From: Paraspadella gotoi
Taxonomy: Eukaryota > Chaetognatha
Assembly (NCBI GenBank): GCA_051294375.1
Contig: CM119268.1
Coordinates: 16,435,074 to 16,499,073, forward strand
Direction: 5' to 3'
DNA: 64,000 nt
Shown piece after piece: positions 1 through 10,508 of the stretch (the stretch's first letter is position 1; each line of letters begins with the position of its first letter). Under the pieces are notes generated by a model, which was given only the letters and a program-made list of their open reading frames with translations, did not search any database and was not told the origin of the DNA. A program made the translations under genes and the position numbers.

Positions 1-401
1 AATGTTTGATTGATAAGTGCTACTTTGTTTTTCTTAACCTTTGATGTTGAATACGAAATCGGCGCCGTAAGAGGAATAGTTGAGAAAGATCTCCGTTTGT
101 TGGCCGGCGAATCGAAAGAAACAGAAACTAAAGAGAGAGGAAAAAGTGAACATCGCGAGACTCTGAGAGTTTATTAATAAGTTGATTGATTAATTATTAG
201 TTGATTAATATTAAAATGTTCACTTTAATTGGCAAAAAAATATTAGCTTTTAATCTTAGTTTTTCGATGTATCAATTTCAAGAAGCTAAGGAAAGCAAGA
301 GGATATCAACAAAAGTTAAAGAGAAACGATTCGCGACCACCACCAAACCACCCAACCACCAACCATCACCCCCCAATCTCCCAAACCCACCCTTCACTCA
401 C

Positions 402-841
402 CCTAGCCTCGTCTTCAACACCAAAACGGCGATGACGAACTGCAGGAGGAATCCGCCGAAGACGGGGCGCCACTTGACGTGACCCGGATGTCGAGAGAAG
501 ACGAAGAAGAGGAAGACGAAGACGAGAAGACCGAATCCCGAGACGAGGGACGAGGGACGACGCCAAACGTCGCGACGACGATCACGAGACGACAGTGGCG
601 ACGACGACGACCAGCGCCGCCGAGATCTCGACGGCGCGGCGAAGAATTCGGAGAGAGGCGGCGCCGGGAAGCAGGGCGATCGGCGGAGGCGGCGGCTGCT
701 GCGGGCGGAGAGGCGCGGTCTGACGAGCCGCTCGTAGATGAGGAGGGCGACGACGACGACGACGGCGACGACGAGAAAATCCGCGCGATGACGACGACGA
801 GACGTTTTGAGGTCGCAGTCTTCGTCGGCCGCGCAGGGGAC
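402..841 (-). CDS. SLC28: SLC28 transporter exon, membrane domain
   Basis: Minus-strand exon of about 440 bp between an AG acceptor near 842 and a GTGAGT donor at 401-396. The translation includes FLVVAVVVVVALLIYERLV, a short loop, LLVFVFLFFVFSRHP and then HVKWRPVFGGFLLQFVIAVL, ending KTRLG. The last block is the clearest family signature: SLC28 proteins carry a W-R-x-V-x-x-G-x-x-x-Q-F block followed by R/K-T and G at this point. Downstream exons (the substrate-binding core) lie outside the window. One internal frame change (in the ISAALV helix) is needed relative to the sister copy at 1550-1994. Confidence 0.78.
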
Positions 842-1549
842 CTTAGGGTGAGGGATAAATGGGCTTGGTAAGGTGGGTGGGTCGGGGAGAAAAGGGAGTA
901 GGTAAGAAAGGTGGTTAAAGGTTGGACTTAAAAAATCAGTATCCTTATAAACCAATAAATAAATAATTTAATCCATCAATTAATCAATCAATTGAGAATC
1001 TACCTAGATATCTTTTCATTCGTTCATTCATTTACTATTTGATTGATGTAATCATATTACTTACTTAAGTCAATTAATTTTATTTGTTAAGAATAATTTT
1101 TTATCTCATTTTGAACGATTGATCAATTAAGTCACTTATAATTTTATGGATTCTTTTAATGTATTGATATTGATAAAGATGCTACTTTTGTTTTTTCTTA
1201 AACCTTTTGATGTGAATACAGAAACGGAACGCCGTAAGAGATAGTGAGAAAGATCTCCGTTTGTTGGCCGCGAATCGAAAGAAACAAAAACTTAATTATG
1301 AAGAAGGGAAAAAAAGTGAACATCGCCGAGACTCTGAGAGTTTAATTAATAAGTTGATTGATTAATTAATTAGTTGATTAATTATTAAAGTTCACATTTA
1401 ATTTGGCACCACAAAAACATTTAGACTTTTAATCTTAGTTTTACGATGTGTCAATTGCAAAAAGCTAGGAAAGCAAATGAGGAATATCAACCAAACCTCC
1501 CAACCACCAACACATCACCCCCCAATCTCCCAAACCCACCCTTCATCAC

Positions 1550-1994
1550 CCTAGCCATCGTTCTTCAACACCAAAACGTCGCGATGACGAACTGCAGGAG
1601 GAATCCGCCGAGGACGGGGCGCACTTGACGTGACGGATGTCGAGAGAGAGACGAAGAAGAGGAAGACGAAGACGAGAAGACCGAATCCCGAGAGAGGGAG
1701 ACGAGGGACGAGCCAAACGTCCGACGACGATCCGACGAGACGATGGCGACGACGACGACCAGCGCCGCCGAGATCTCGACGGCGCGAGCGAAGAATTCGG
1801 AGAGAGGCGGCGCCGGGAAGCAGGGCGATCGGCGGAGCGGCGGCTGCTGCAGGCGGAGAGGCGCGGTCTGACGAGCCGCTTCGTAGATAGGAGGAGGCGC
1901 GACGACGACGACGGCGACGACGAGAAAAATCCGCACCGATGACGACGCACGAGACGTTTTTTGAGGTCGCAGTCTTCGTCGGCCGGCAGGGGAC
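1550..1994 (-). CDS. SLC28: SLC28 transporter exon, membrane domain (second tandem copy)
   Basis: Minus-strand copy of the exon at 402-841, lying about 1.15 kb from it. In one frame it gives a hydrophobic helix EISAALVVVVAIV and in another the conserved C-terminal block near WRPV; small indels put these in different frames. At the donor the copy at 402 has GTGAGT, whereas this one has GTGATG, a weaker match. Together with frameshifts this suggests either a decaying tandem copy or uncorrected sequencing errors. The flanking introns are duplicated as well, so the duplication is genomic in scale and not a processed copy. Confidence 0.55.
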
Positions 1995-2254
1995 CTTATG
2001 GTGAGGGATAAAATGGGCTTAGGTAAAGGTGGGTGGGTCGGGGAGAAAAGGGATAGGTAAGAAAGGTGGTATAAAGGTTGGACTTAAAAAATCAGTATCC
2101 TTATAAACAAATAAATAATAATTTAATCCATCAATTAATCAATCAATTGAGAATCTACCTAGATCGATTAATCAATCCAAATCAATTATTTAAGTCATTA
2201 GAGCTATCATCAATAAATTAAAAAAGAAATCTTGCAATCATTCAATCAATCAAC

Positions 2255-2441
2255 CTCGACGGTTGCCGTCTTGACGACACGCCGCGATGAAGTAGGCGGC
2301 AAAAAGGCAGGAAATCACAACGCTGCCGGCAAATCGAAGACGAGGTCCGTGCCTCGATTTGAAATCGGACGCGTGGTTTTGCAGTGTCTGCACCAGACGC
2401 GTGAGGGACGTTCGAAGGAGAGTCCGGATGCGTGAGAGGGT
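2255..2441 (-). CDS. SLC28: SLC28 transporter exon with first membrane helix (second copy)
   Basis: Minus-strand exon bounded by a CCGCAG acceptor (2442-2447) and a GTTGAT donor (2254 down). It opens in phase 0 with TLSRIRTLLR, continues through a basic segment and ends with the hydrophobic helix VVISCLFAAYFIAAC. The helix motif fits the first transmembrane segment of SLC28 proteins. Reading frame is continuous here, so this copy is the better template. It would join the membrane-domain exon at 1550-1994 or 402-841 downstream on the minus strand. The transporter couples sodium or proton gradients to nucleoside uptake across the plasma membrane (family knowledge). Confidence 0.7.
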
Positions 2442-2562
2442 CTGCGGAGGAGGAGGGGCACAGTGAGTAATTAGTTTGAGATCCTGTAGTCGGCATTGCA
2501 TAAGTTCACCCCGTTTTATAAGCATGACACCTTCGGTCGTGACCCGGTGGAACTCACAGTGA

Positions 2563-2587
2563 NNNNNNNNNNNNNNNNNNNNNNNNN
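2563..2587. other. 25-base assembly gap joining two copies of the same sequence
   Basis: The 25 N join sequence whose right side (2588-2980) repeats what lies left of the gap (2164-2562), including the whole SLC28 exon. This is the pattern expected when two overlapping contig ends are scaffolded without being merged. Confidence 0.85.
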
Positions 2588-2676
2588 CGATAATCAATCC
2601 AATCAATTATTTAAGTCATTAGAGCTATCAATCAATAAATAAAAAAGAAATCATTGCAATCATTCAATCAATCAAC

Positions 2677-2872
2677 CTCGACGTTGCCGTCTTGACGACA
2701 GCGCCGCGATGAAGTAGGCGGCAAAAAGGCAGGAAATCACAACGCTGCCGGCAAATCGAAGACGAGGTCCGTGCCTCGATTTGAAATCGGACGCGTGGTT
2801 TTGCAGTGTCTGCACCAGACGCGTGAGGGAGTTCGAAGGAGAGTCCGGATGCGTGAGAGGGTCTGCGGAGGA
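2677..2872 (-). CDS. SLC28: SLC28 transporter exon with first membrane helix (copy beside the gap)
   Basis: Minus-strand exon with a CAG acceptor after a pyrimidine tract (2873 and above) and a GT donor at 2676. It encodes a basic stretch and then a hydrophobic helix containing SCLFAAYFIAA, which matches the AAYF-AAC region of the first transmembrane helix in SLC28 concentrative nucleoside transporters. The same sequence occurs again at 2255-2441, beyond a 25-base N gap. Small indels separate the copies: this copy lacks bases around 2829 and near its donor, which shift the frame. A real gene needs one copy only, so one of the two is probably an unmerged contig end. Confidence 0.65.
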
Positions 2873-2911
2873 GGAGGGGCACAGTGAGTAATTAGTTTGA
2901 GATCCTGTAGT

Positions 2912-3540
2912 CGGCATTGCATAAGTTCACCCCGTTTTATAAGCATGACACCTTCGGTCGTGACCCGGTGGCTCAGTGAGTAAAGCATCAGCTCATGACC
3001 ACTCGGTACTTAGTTCAATCCCAACCTGGTACCTGACCTGTGGGAAGCATGAGGACGGCCCTAAACAGCGTTGGAGGCCTGGAAATCTCTCTAGTCTGGT
3101 TCCAACCTCCATGGCTGCTCAGGGGCATAGAAGCCTACTTAGCGCCTTATTCACACTGGTGAGCCTATCCTGTCGAGCGTATTTCCAACCTTCTGATTCG
3201 AGGCCCCTACTCTAGCTGAAGATTGCTTCCCTCCCTCCACTGGAAGCAGTGCAGGGGGGCATGTATTTGGGCATGCATAAGTTCACCCTGCCTAGAAGCA
3301 TGACACCTTCAGGCGTGACTAGGTGGCGAAGTGAGTAAAGCAATCAGCTCATGATCACAATATACCCGGTACCTACCCTGTGGAAAATGTGAGGTCGGTA
3401 GTAAACCGCCTTTTGGGGCTTGAAAACACTCATGCCTGGTTCCAAGCCCAGTATCCGTGCTGAGGGGGCATAAAAGTTACGGATAGTAGTCTTCAGCCAC
3501 TTACCGCCTTATCCACAATCCGAGCAAAAGTTTTCCTGAC
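2912..3540 (+). mobile_element. tRNA-like SINE candidate, two units in tandem
   Basis: Two related units start at about 2912 and 3269, each opening with GCATAAGTTCACCC and GCATGACACCTTC. Unit one carries a box-A-like TGGCTCAGTGAGTAAAGC at 2969-2986 and a box-B-like TAGTTCAATCCC at about 3010-3022, spaced as in a tRNA-derived polymerase III promoter. Unit two keeps box A (GTGGCGAAGTGAGT) but not a good box B. A further partial copy (2499-2562) abuts the gap, and the second duplication unit holds another at 12637-13200. Family identity is by structure only. Confidence 0.55.
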
Positions 3541-3775
3541 AAATGTTAGTTTAATTTTGATTAAAAATTTAATTAAACCATCGGATAGCATCTGTCCTTC
3601 ACGTATTATGTTTTACAAAATTTATAACACTTTAAAAATAACTGGACCGGCGCGATCGAATCATACATATCTCTCTCTCTATCTCTCTCATACAATCTCC
3701 CCCTCTGTCATACCAACGAACGTCGCGGATGACGACGTATGACCAGCGTCTCGGCGCCCAGAGTCCGCGGTGCAC

Positions 3776-3856
3776 CGGCATCAAAGTTGCGGCTTCGCTG
3801 TTCGGTTGAAGCGGAATTTTTTCGACGGCGTCGTCGAAAGCGGCGTCGCGTTCCAT
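3776..3856 (-). CDS. SLC28: SLC28 concentrative nucleoside transporter, candidate first coding exon
   Basis: On the minus strand an ATG at 3856-3854 opens 27 codons beginning MERDAAFDDA and ending with ATLMP at a possible GT donor (3775-3774). The exon ends in phase 0, and the next exon (2872 or 2441, minus) also opens in phase 0, so the two join cleanly into an acidic cytosolic N-terminus followed by the first membrane helix, as in SLC28 proteins. The assignment as first exon is inferred from phase and position; the sequence itself has no diagnostic motif. The intron below it is filled by a tRNA-like repeat. An equivalent exon lies at 13439-13519 in the second unit of the tandem duplication. 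Confidence 0.5.
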
Positions 3857-3916
3857 CTTTGGAGTCGCTCGTCTAACTTCAGGTCGGCGCTCGGAAAAGC
3901 AAATTAAATAATAATA

Positions 3917-3964
<48 letters not shown>

Positions 3965-4996
3965 TAATAATAATATAATAATAATAATAGTCGCCTTGCT
4001 TTTCGGAACTTCTGATGCGGTGCGAGATCTGATACCAGTTATTTTTTAAAACAAAAATTTAAATCTTGGAAAAAAAAGTAAACCAACGTCGAAACACTTT
4101 CTTACCTTCTAATCAAGAAAGGTAGTGCATCATATAATAATAATTATGTTTTTATTATATCAAGGAGTATCATAAGAAAATCTCATGCAATATCAGTTTT
4201 CAAAAAATGTTCTTTAGGGTTTCCCTTTTTCGGACGCACTTTGTCGATGCAATTCCTTATTTTTATTGTAATATTAGTCATCAACTGGATTAAATTAAAA
4301 TTTGTTCTATAACGTTTTACTGTATCTGAGTATTTAAAAATTAACTAAGATTCCATTTGGAAACATGCGGAAACATGACCATTAGGCCGGAACAGGTTGA
4401 AAACTAGAAGTTCTTTTAAATAGATAATGCTCAAGTGACTGTTAGAGAATATGAAAATGAAAATAATTTTTAAAATTTGTCTTTTGATAAGCGCACGGAA
4501 GCATTTAAAAATTATTTTTTATTACTATATAAATTTTAAATTTTTTAAAGATTTTTTAATTTTTTATTATTATTATTATTATTATTTTTATTATTTTTTT
4601 TATTAATTATTTTATTACTATATAAATTTTAAATTTGTTTTTAATTTTTTTTAATTTTTTAATAGATTCTGATAGAGCTTTAAAAGTTAGTTAAAGGTTA
4701 TTATTACATTTACAACTTTGAAAATTGTTTGTTTTATAGATAAAAATTTAAAAAAACATAAAATTCAGCCAATAATGATGATAAAGATGATTTTTTAAGG
4801 TTTTTTTCTATTTTTAACCATTTTATTATAAAAATTTTTAAAAATATTTAAAAGCTTCAGTGCAACAACTCTCAGAACTAATTCAAAAAGTTGAATTGAA
4901 ATCGATTTTGTAATAAGAGTAGGAAAAAAGAATTCTTTTTGAGAGAACTAGAATTTATAAAAAGGTGGTTCAATTTTGGCCCGCATTAATGACCAT

Positions 4997-5648
4997 TATG
5001 GTGGAATAAAATCCACCAACCGTTCATCAGCGGCCATTGGTGCCGGAGGCAAGTCATTCGCCTCCCAACCCAAAGGTCCGGGGTTCTTGCCCGGTGTCGT
5101 CTGGCAGTTAAGAGGGACGGGGCGCTTAACCCGCCTGTAACATGGTGTTACAGCCTGATCCGAAGCTCAGGGACTGCTTATATTGAACGGTTCTGTCACT
5201 AACACATAACAATAATTACTGTCTCTTCATTGGTGAGCCCGACTTCCGAACACAACAGCAACAACAACACTTTCAGGCGACATGCCTCAACCTGGCGATG
5301 CACTTTCCGCCCACAACACATCAGGCGACATGCCTCAACTTGGTGACGAACTTTCCACCAACAACAATTCACTGAAGAGACGCAACAGACTTCTCCCTAT
5401 GGGAGGGGGGGATGTATGGTGGACTAAAATCCACCAACCGTTCATCAGCGGCCATTGGTGCCGGAGGCAAGTCATTCGCCTCCCAACCCAAAGGTCCGGG
5501 GTTCTTGCCCGTGGTCGTCTGGCAGTTTAAGAGGGACGGGGCGCTTAACCCGCCTGTAAACATGGTGTTACAGCCTGATCCGAAGCTCAGGACTGCTTAT
5601 ATTTAACGGTTCTGTCACTAACACATAACAATAATTACTGTCTCTTCA
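4997..5648 (+). mobile_element. Small non-autonomous LTR retrotransposon (TRIM-like), 652 bp
   Basis: Two near-identical direct repeats of about 233 bp (4997-5229 and 5415-5648) flank a 185-bp interior. Directly after the left repeat is TGGTGAGCCCGACTTCC (5231-5247), close to the TGGTGACCCCGAC primer-binding site complementary to tRNA-Trp that some Ty3/Gypsy elements use. Directly before the right repeat is a polypurine tract GGGAGGGGGGGA (5401-5412). A target duplication CCAT flanks it (4993-4996, 5649-5652), and the matching empty site survives in the second duplication unit at 14854-14857. Repeats begin TATGGTGGA and end CTCTTCA. The interior has no polymerase or gag gene, so it must be mobilised in trans. 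It contains a short tandem repeat around GGCGACATGCCTCAAC. Confidence 0.85.
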
Positions 5649-6578
5649 CCATTCTAATTAAATTTGATGATTGAGTTTACAACGCACTTGATTTATTCGG
5701 GAGATCTTCCGCAACCTTCCACTTGATGAGTAAATGTCAAAAATTCAAATGATTTTCGAAAATATTTTTATATATATTTGATAATATCTATTTATGAAGC
5801 AAATTTTGTTTTTAAGGAAAATTTTCAACTGATTGCCCAAGCTTAATTCTCCACCACAGCAAGGATTAAAAGTAAGATTTAGTTGTGTTTTTTTTATTTA
5901 TAATATAAAATATTATAAAGAATCGAGCAAAGATAGGGGAATGGATCGGATCAGTCAAATCATATGGCTATTAGCCAAGGATCAAGCGAAGGATTCGGCG
6001 ATGGAACTAACTTTTGAAATAAAAGGCCTTTAAAAGTCAATCTAAATTGTTATTGAAAAAAAAACAACTTTTTATTGTGCACTATCATTTATGATTTTAC
6101 TGAATCTCTATTCTGATACCTCCTTACTCATAAATTTATAAGAATATCAAAACCTTTTTCATTAAAAGTTAATTCATTAATAAAACTTAGTAATTGAACC
6201 GACGTAAGTATTTTAAACTTACTCGCTTAACTGATTAAATCAGATTTAGTGTTACCGCATTTGAGAGGCAAAAAGAATTAGGTAACCTAAAAAAATATTC
6301 TTTGCGTTTGTTTCATCTTTAGGAACCGTAAAAAAAAAGAAGAAACATTTTTGTACTTTTTGGAAGTATTAAAAAATTACAAAAAGATCCACTCAAATTT
6401 TCAAGAATAACACGTGTTAAGCTTTCTGAATATATAATTATAATTTTTCCGATGACAGTGCGGCGAAAGCGAAGCCTTTCTGTGGATTTTTCTATCGCGA
6501 CGGAAATGAAAACTCTTTCGCGTTCGAAGAGTCGACCAAGTTTACGACACTTTATACTTTTAAAATTTCAACATTACT

Positions 6579-6584
<6 letters not shown>

Positions 6585-6646
<62 letters not shown>

Positions 6647-7512
6647 CAACAAAGAATTCAGTAAGAAGAAAAGACAAAGGAAAACAAAAGAATGTGAAAA
6701 GAAATGAAATTTGAGTGTTAATAATAATAATAATAATAATAATATAAAAATCAATTACATTTTTACAAAGTATAACAATTAATGAGAATAAATTAATTTC
6801 AATTAAACGGATGTAAAATTAATAAATTAACGAAAATAAAAAATAGTGGTGAAAGGAAATTACATTGAAGAAAAAAGTTAAAGAAAGAAGCTCAAATTGG
6901 TTGTTCTTCCTGAACAACCTGAGCCTCACAACAACTCCCCTCTTCCAACTCAATGGACTAGAAGGAGGCCTGACACTAAGCACCCATGGTCAAACAGACC
7001 CTCTTCATTAGTCCCAGCAACTCTGCCTGGTTCTCCTCAGACAGCGCGTCCAAAGACAGCAGGAGCAAGATGGAGAGGAGATTTCTGCTACGCCAGCAAA
7101 ACAAAGCAGAATATAGGGTCTGCCTCCTCAGCAGGGGAGATGAGGACAAGTTGTAGGGAGAAAGATAGGCAGCAGGACATCAGAGTGGCCTTGGGCTTAT
7201 TACCACCGCCACTTTGCCCTCAGCCCCAATGACTTTCCCCATGACCAGCTCATCCGTACCTGACCCTCATTGGGTGCCCGATGACGGCGAGGGGGCCAGC
7301 TCGATTCGTTCAATTGAAATTAATTTATTCTCATTAATTGTTATATATTGTAAAAATGTAATGGATTTTTATATTATTATTATTATTTAACACTCATATT
7401 CAGTTTCGCTTCACATTCTTTTTGTTTTCCTTTGTCTTTTCTACTTACTTATTCCCCCTACTATTCTTTGTTGCAAACTTTCTTTTGTTCTCTCTCTCTC
7501 TCTCTCTCTCTT
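6585..7512. mobile_element. Foldback-like element with long inverted repeats (first copy)
   Basis: The left arm, about 6584-6815, reads GA repeat, then AACAAAGAATTCAGTAAG, AAAAGACAAAGGAAAACAAA, an (AAT)n run, and ACAATTAATGAGAATAAATT. The right arm, about 7308-7512, is its inverted complement in the same order back to a CT repeat. Arms match over about 180 bp with a minority of differences. The roughly 490-bp middle contains a GC-richer block (6895-7305). No transposase is present. No clear target duplication was found, so a simple inverted duplication remains possible. Confidence 0.6.
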
Positions 7513-7899
7513 TTCTTTCTTACTTACTCCAGAGCAAAACTGTTTACATTTAATTCACACTGATGAATGTCTGAAACTTATATATTTTCAAATAAAATTG
7601 GTTGTGAAAACAAAGAAAACTGTTCTTATATCAAATACTTTGAGGTCAAAAATACATATAAAAAAAACCCGAAAATTTATCGGTTAGTTCCTTTTTAAAA
7701 TTTAAAAAAAATCGTTTTTTCCATCGGCGAATTTTAAGTGAAACTTTTTCTCCCCAATTCACGATTCTAGAAAAAAAGAAAAAGAAAAAAAGAAAAATTC
7801 CAATATATTTGGCGGATTTTTTTTCATAATTTGTGGCGGTTTTTAAAGTGGTGAAATGACAGAGAGGAGAGAAGGTCACCATGCCTCTCTCACTTGGAG

Positions 7900-8110
7900 A
7901 TGTTTTTCGTCAGTTCCCTTGCTTTCCGGAACTTCGGATCCGGCGGCAGGCTTGCTACCGGTGGATTAACCGGCCCGTCACTGTTCCGACCCAGACTAGA
8001 ACCCGTGACATGGGTTCGAGATGAAGCATAAGCCCAGTGCGCTGAGGGAAGGAACAGTCGTATCCAACGGGTATTATATTATATTACATCCCTACAGTGA
8101 AACCAATCCG
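7900..8110 (-). mobile_element. tRNA-like SINE candidate, second family (first copy)
   Basis: Read on the minus strand, CTCAGCGCACTGGGC (8032-8046) resembles a box A and GGGTTCTAGTCTGGG (about 7990-8004) a box B, at tRNA-like spacing. It is followed by a GC-rich body with CGGGCCGGTTAATCC. The same sequence recurs at 17110-17330. Confidence 0.5.
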
Positions 8111-10162
8111 CAAGACGTATAACTCATTTGGACTTTTTCATTATATACTCGAAACTTTAATGTTTTTTGTTGTTTTTTTTTATTAAATTTAATGTTTCTC
8201 GTGATTACGTTAAATAATCGTGAGTTAAGGAAAAAGAATGATTCATAAAATATCGGCAATTGTCACGCTTTTTAGCCTCAAAAAGTTAATCGATAACCAT
8301 AAACTTTTTCAATGTTTAAAGGTATACGTGTATTTAAATAGTTTTATAATTAAATTTTAATTAAGGGCTTATAATAAATTATAATTAATTTTACTGACCT
8401 ATACATGTTCCGATATAAAGAAACGTAGGAAAACAAAAAAAAAAAAAAGTTTTTCTTGATTGTCGCCGATTGAGCCGATCAACACCTTGATTAGGAGACT
8501 TAAATTATCTTTGAAATCACTTTGATCTATTTGAATCCCCTTTTTTTTTAACTGAAGTAGGGTCATAACCTTTACATTTATTGAATTCGCTTTTTAAAAG
8601 CAAAGGATGGTCTTAGAAATAATCACAAAAAGACATATTGAAACATCAATATCTTACCCGATTTATATAAAATGTTATGTATAAAAAGCATGAAGCAGCA
8701 TTTATTCCGCGGAACCAAGGTGAGTCTATGTCGCTATTAGAAGTTAAGAAATATTTTTTCAATGGTAATTTTCGTTCAAACTACCAAACTTTATAAACGT
8801 CCTTGGGAAAAATTCCGTTAAAAAATAGTATTGCATCTGAAGAGCTTGAATTTTTTTCCTCATCAAATAGACTACTCCTTTATGAAAAAATTTTCCATCT
8901 CTGATTTTATATAGAAATGAAAGGGATTTTTTCCCTTCAAAACAATATAAAAATGATTAAGGTATGTTCTGGTTCCACAAATGACATCAAATTGAGGCTT
9001 AGGGCTGAAAGGCTCGTAATTTTTTTTTTTAACTTTTATTTATTTATTTTTTATGGCAAAAATCTTCAAAAGAAGGGTTGGATTATACAAAGATTTTTAT
9101 TAATATTTTCTATTGTCATGGTCGGACTTATTTGAAACTTAACAATAGCAACATTGACATCATTCTACATTGGCCGGTATAAAAATATATTTAAAAAACC
9201 TTTGGCTTTTTTCGTTTAGAGTTTAGTCCTACTTATACTTCTTGGCGATCGGAAATGACTAATGTAGACTGATATCTGTTTTCATTGACTTCTCACTTCC
9301 TTTCAAGTTAGCAGCGGGCCCTCTAACCTATGAGATATCATTTTCTCTTTTACTGAGCCGTTAAAGGGACAGAAAGGACAGAAGGGACAGCAAGGGCCGG
9401 TTTACTAATGGCTCAACTCAATGAGATAACATAAAGGTTAAAAAGATTAGTCAGGGCGACTGATGATTAATGATAACCGAATGAATTTGAACTTTATACA
9501 AGGAAAATCTCTGGTTTCAGGGGAAAAAGTAAACAAACAATCACGGGGTTTGACTAATGGTCGGGAATTAAAAGTGACACGATTTTTGATGTCGATTACG
9601 TGATCGTTTGAGTGACAATTTAAGGACCGGCCGAAGGATTTTACAACGACTTAACTTCGACTTCATACTTATCTCTGTTGTTCATCTTCATTTACCCGAT
9701 ACTAAATTCGCTTCAAGACCACTGACGTAACAAGATCGAGACTTTAAAATTAAAATAAAACAAAATATACGCACATTCAAGCTAAGATATATAGGCCCAT
9801 GACTGTTTGTAACCTAAAATCATATAGTTAACCCTAAAGGTAGCATTGACCTGGTCCGTGAGTGTCGCCTGGATTAGCCATTACTTCCTCCTGATACTAT
9901 AAAAAAACTAAAAAAATACAAACCCCCCAAAAAATTTGTAAGATTTTTTAAGGATGCGCTATTAAGAAATTTAAAGAATCTTTTTAATGTAAAAATGAAT
10001 ATGTGTTTTACCTACAACACTTTTAGTCAAACGTTAAACAGAAAAAGGATTTTTTTCGTGAAAAAAAATACCCCTTTTGTTTAGCGTACAAGCAACGATA
10101 ATAAGGATCATACAAGTTCGTCAAACGATGAAAATTCGCCAAACTTCATGAAGGATGCCATG

Positions 10163-10223
<61 letters not shown>

Positions 10224-10508
10224 CGAGAGAGAGGGAAGGTGGGAATATCCAAACGACACGAAATACCAAAGGCTCATCCTCGACTAAATGAAAGTAGACC
10301 GTTAGGGTCGTTATCGTCGTCGTCTTCGTCGTCGTCATCGTCGTTGTACCATTTGTTGTTTCAGCACGCTGTTTTTGGGAGAGGCCTCTACCATGGAAAA
10401 TTTAGCGCACAGTCGCCGTTTCGCTAATAAAACGATTAAAATTGATAAAATTAACATAACTTAACTCAACTCACCAAACCCTATTAAAAATATGAGATTA
10501 TTATTCAA

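Larger units (their letters stand above)
1..2165. repeat. Direct tandem duplication of about 1.16 kb across SLC28 exon and introns
   Basis: Positions 1-1010 correspond to about 1159-2165: the same intron sequence, exon and downstream intron recur in the same order with scattered one-base indels. Shared landmarks include GATCTCCGTTTGTTGGCC at about 89 and 1251, and the exon block. The first unit begins outside the window. Confidence 0.9.
3857..10508. other. Noncoding interval between SLC28 and the first EML copy
   Basis: No convincing exon seen. Contents in order: (AAT)n at 3906-3990, AT-rich DNA, the LTR element at 4997-5648, (GA)n at 6584-6641, foldback element 6585-7512, SINE candidate about 7900-8110, then AT-rich unique DNA to a (GA)n at 10166-10230 close to the EML 5' end. 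The two genes point away from each other, so their promoters lie in this interval or its copy at 13520-19735. Confidence 0.7.

Noticed and set aside
479-871. Plus-strand Arg/Asp-rich ORF
   Set aside because: It is the antisense of the SLC28 exon; the minus strand gives membrane helices and a family motif.
2960-3030. tRNA gene
   Set aside because: Box-A and box-B-like motifs are present, but no foldable acceptor or anticodon arm was seen and the unit continues as a repeated body, so it is treated as a SINE candidate.
5000-5650. Two tandem SINEs
   Set aside because: The primer-binding site after the first repeat, purine tract before the second, and target duplication outside both fit one LTR element better, although GGGGTTCTTGCCC resembles a box B.
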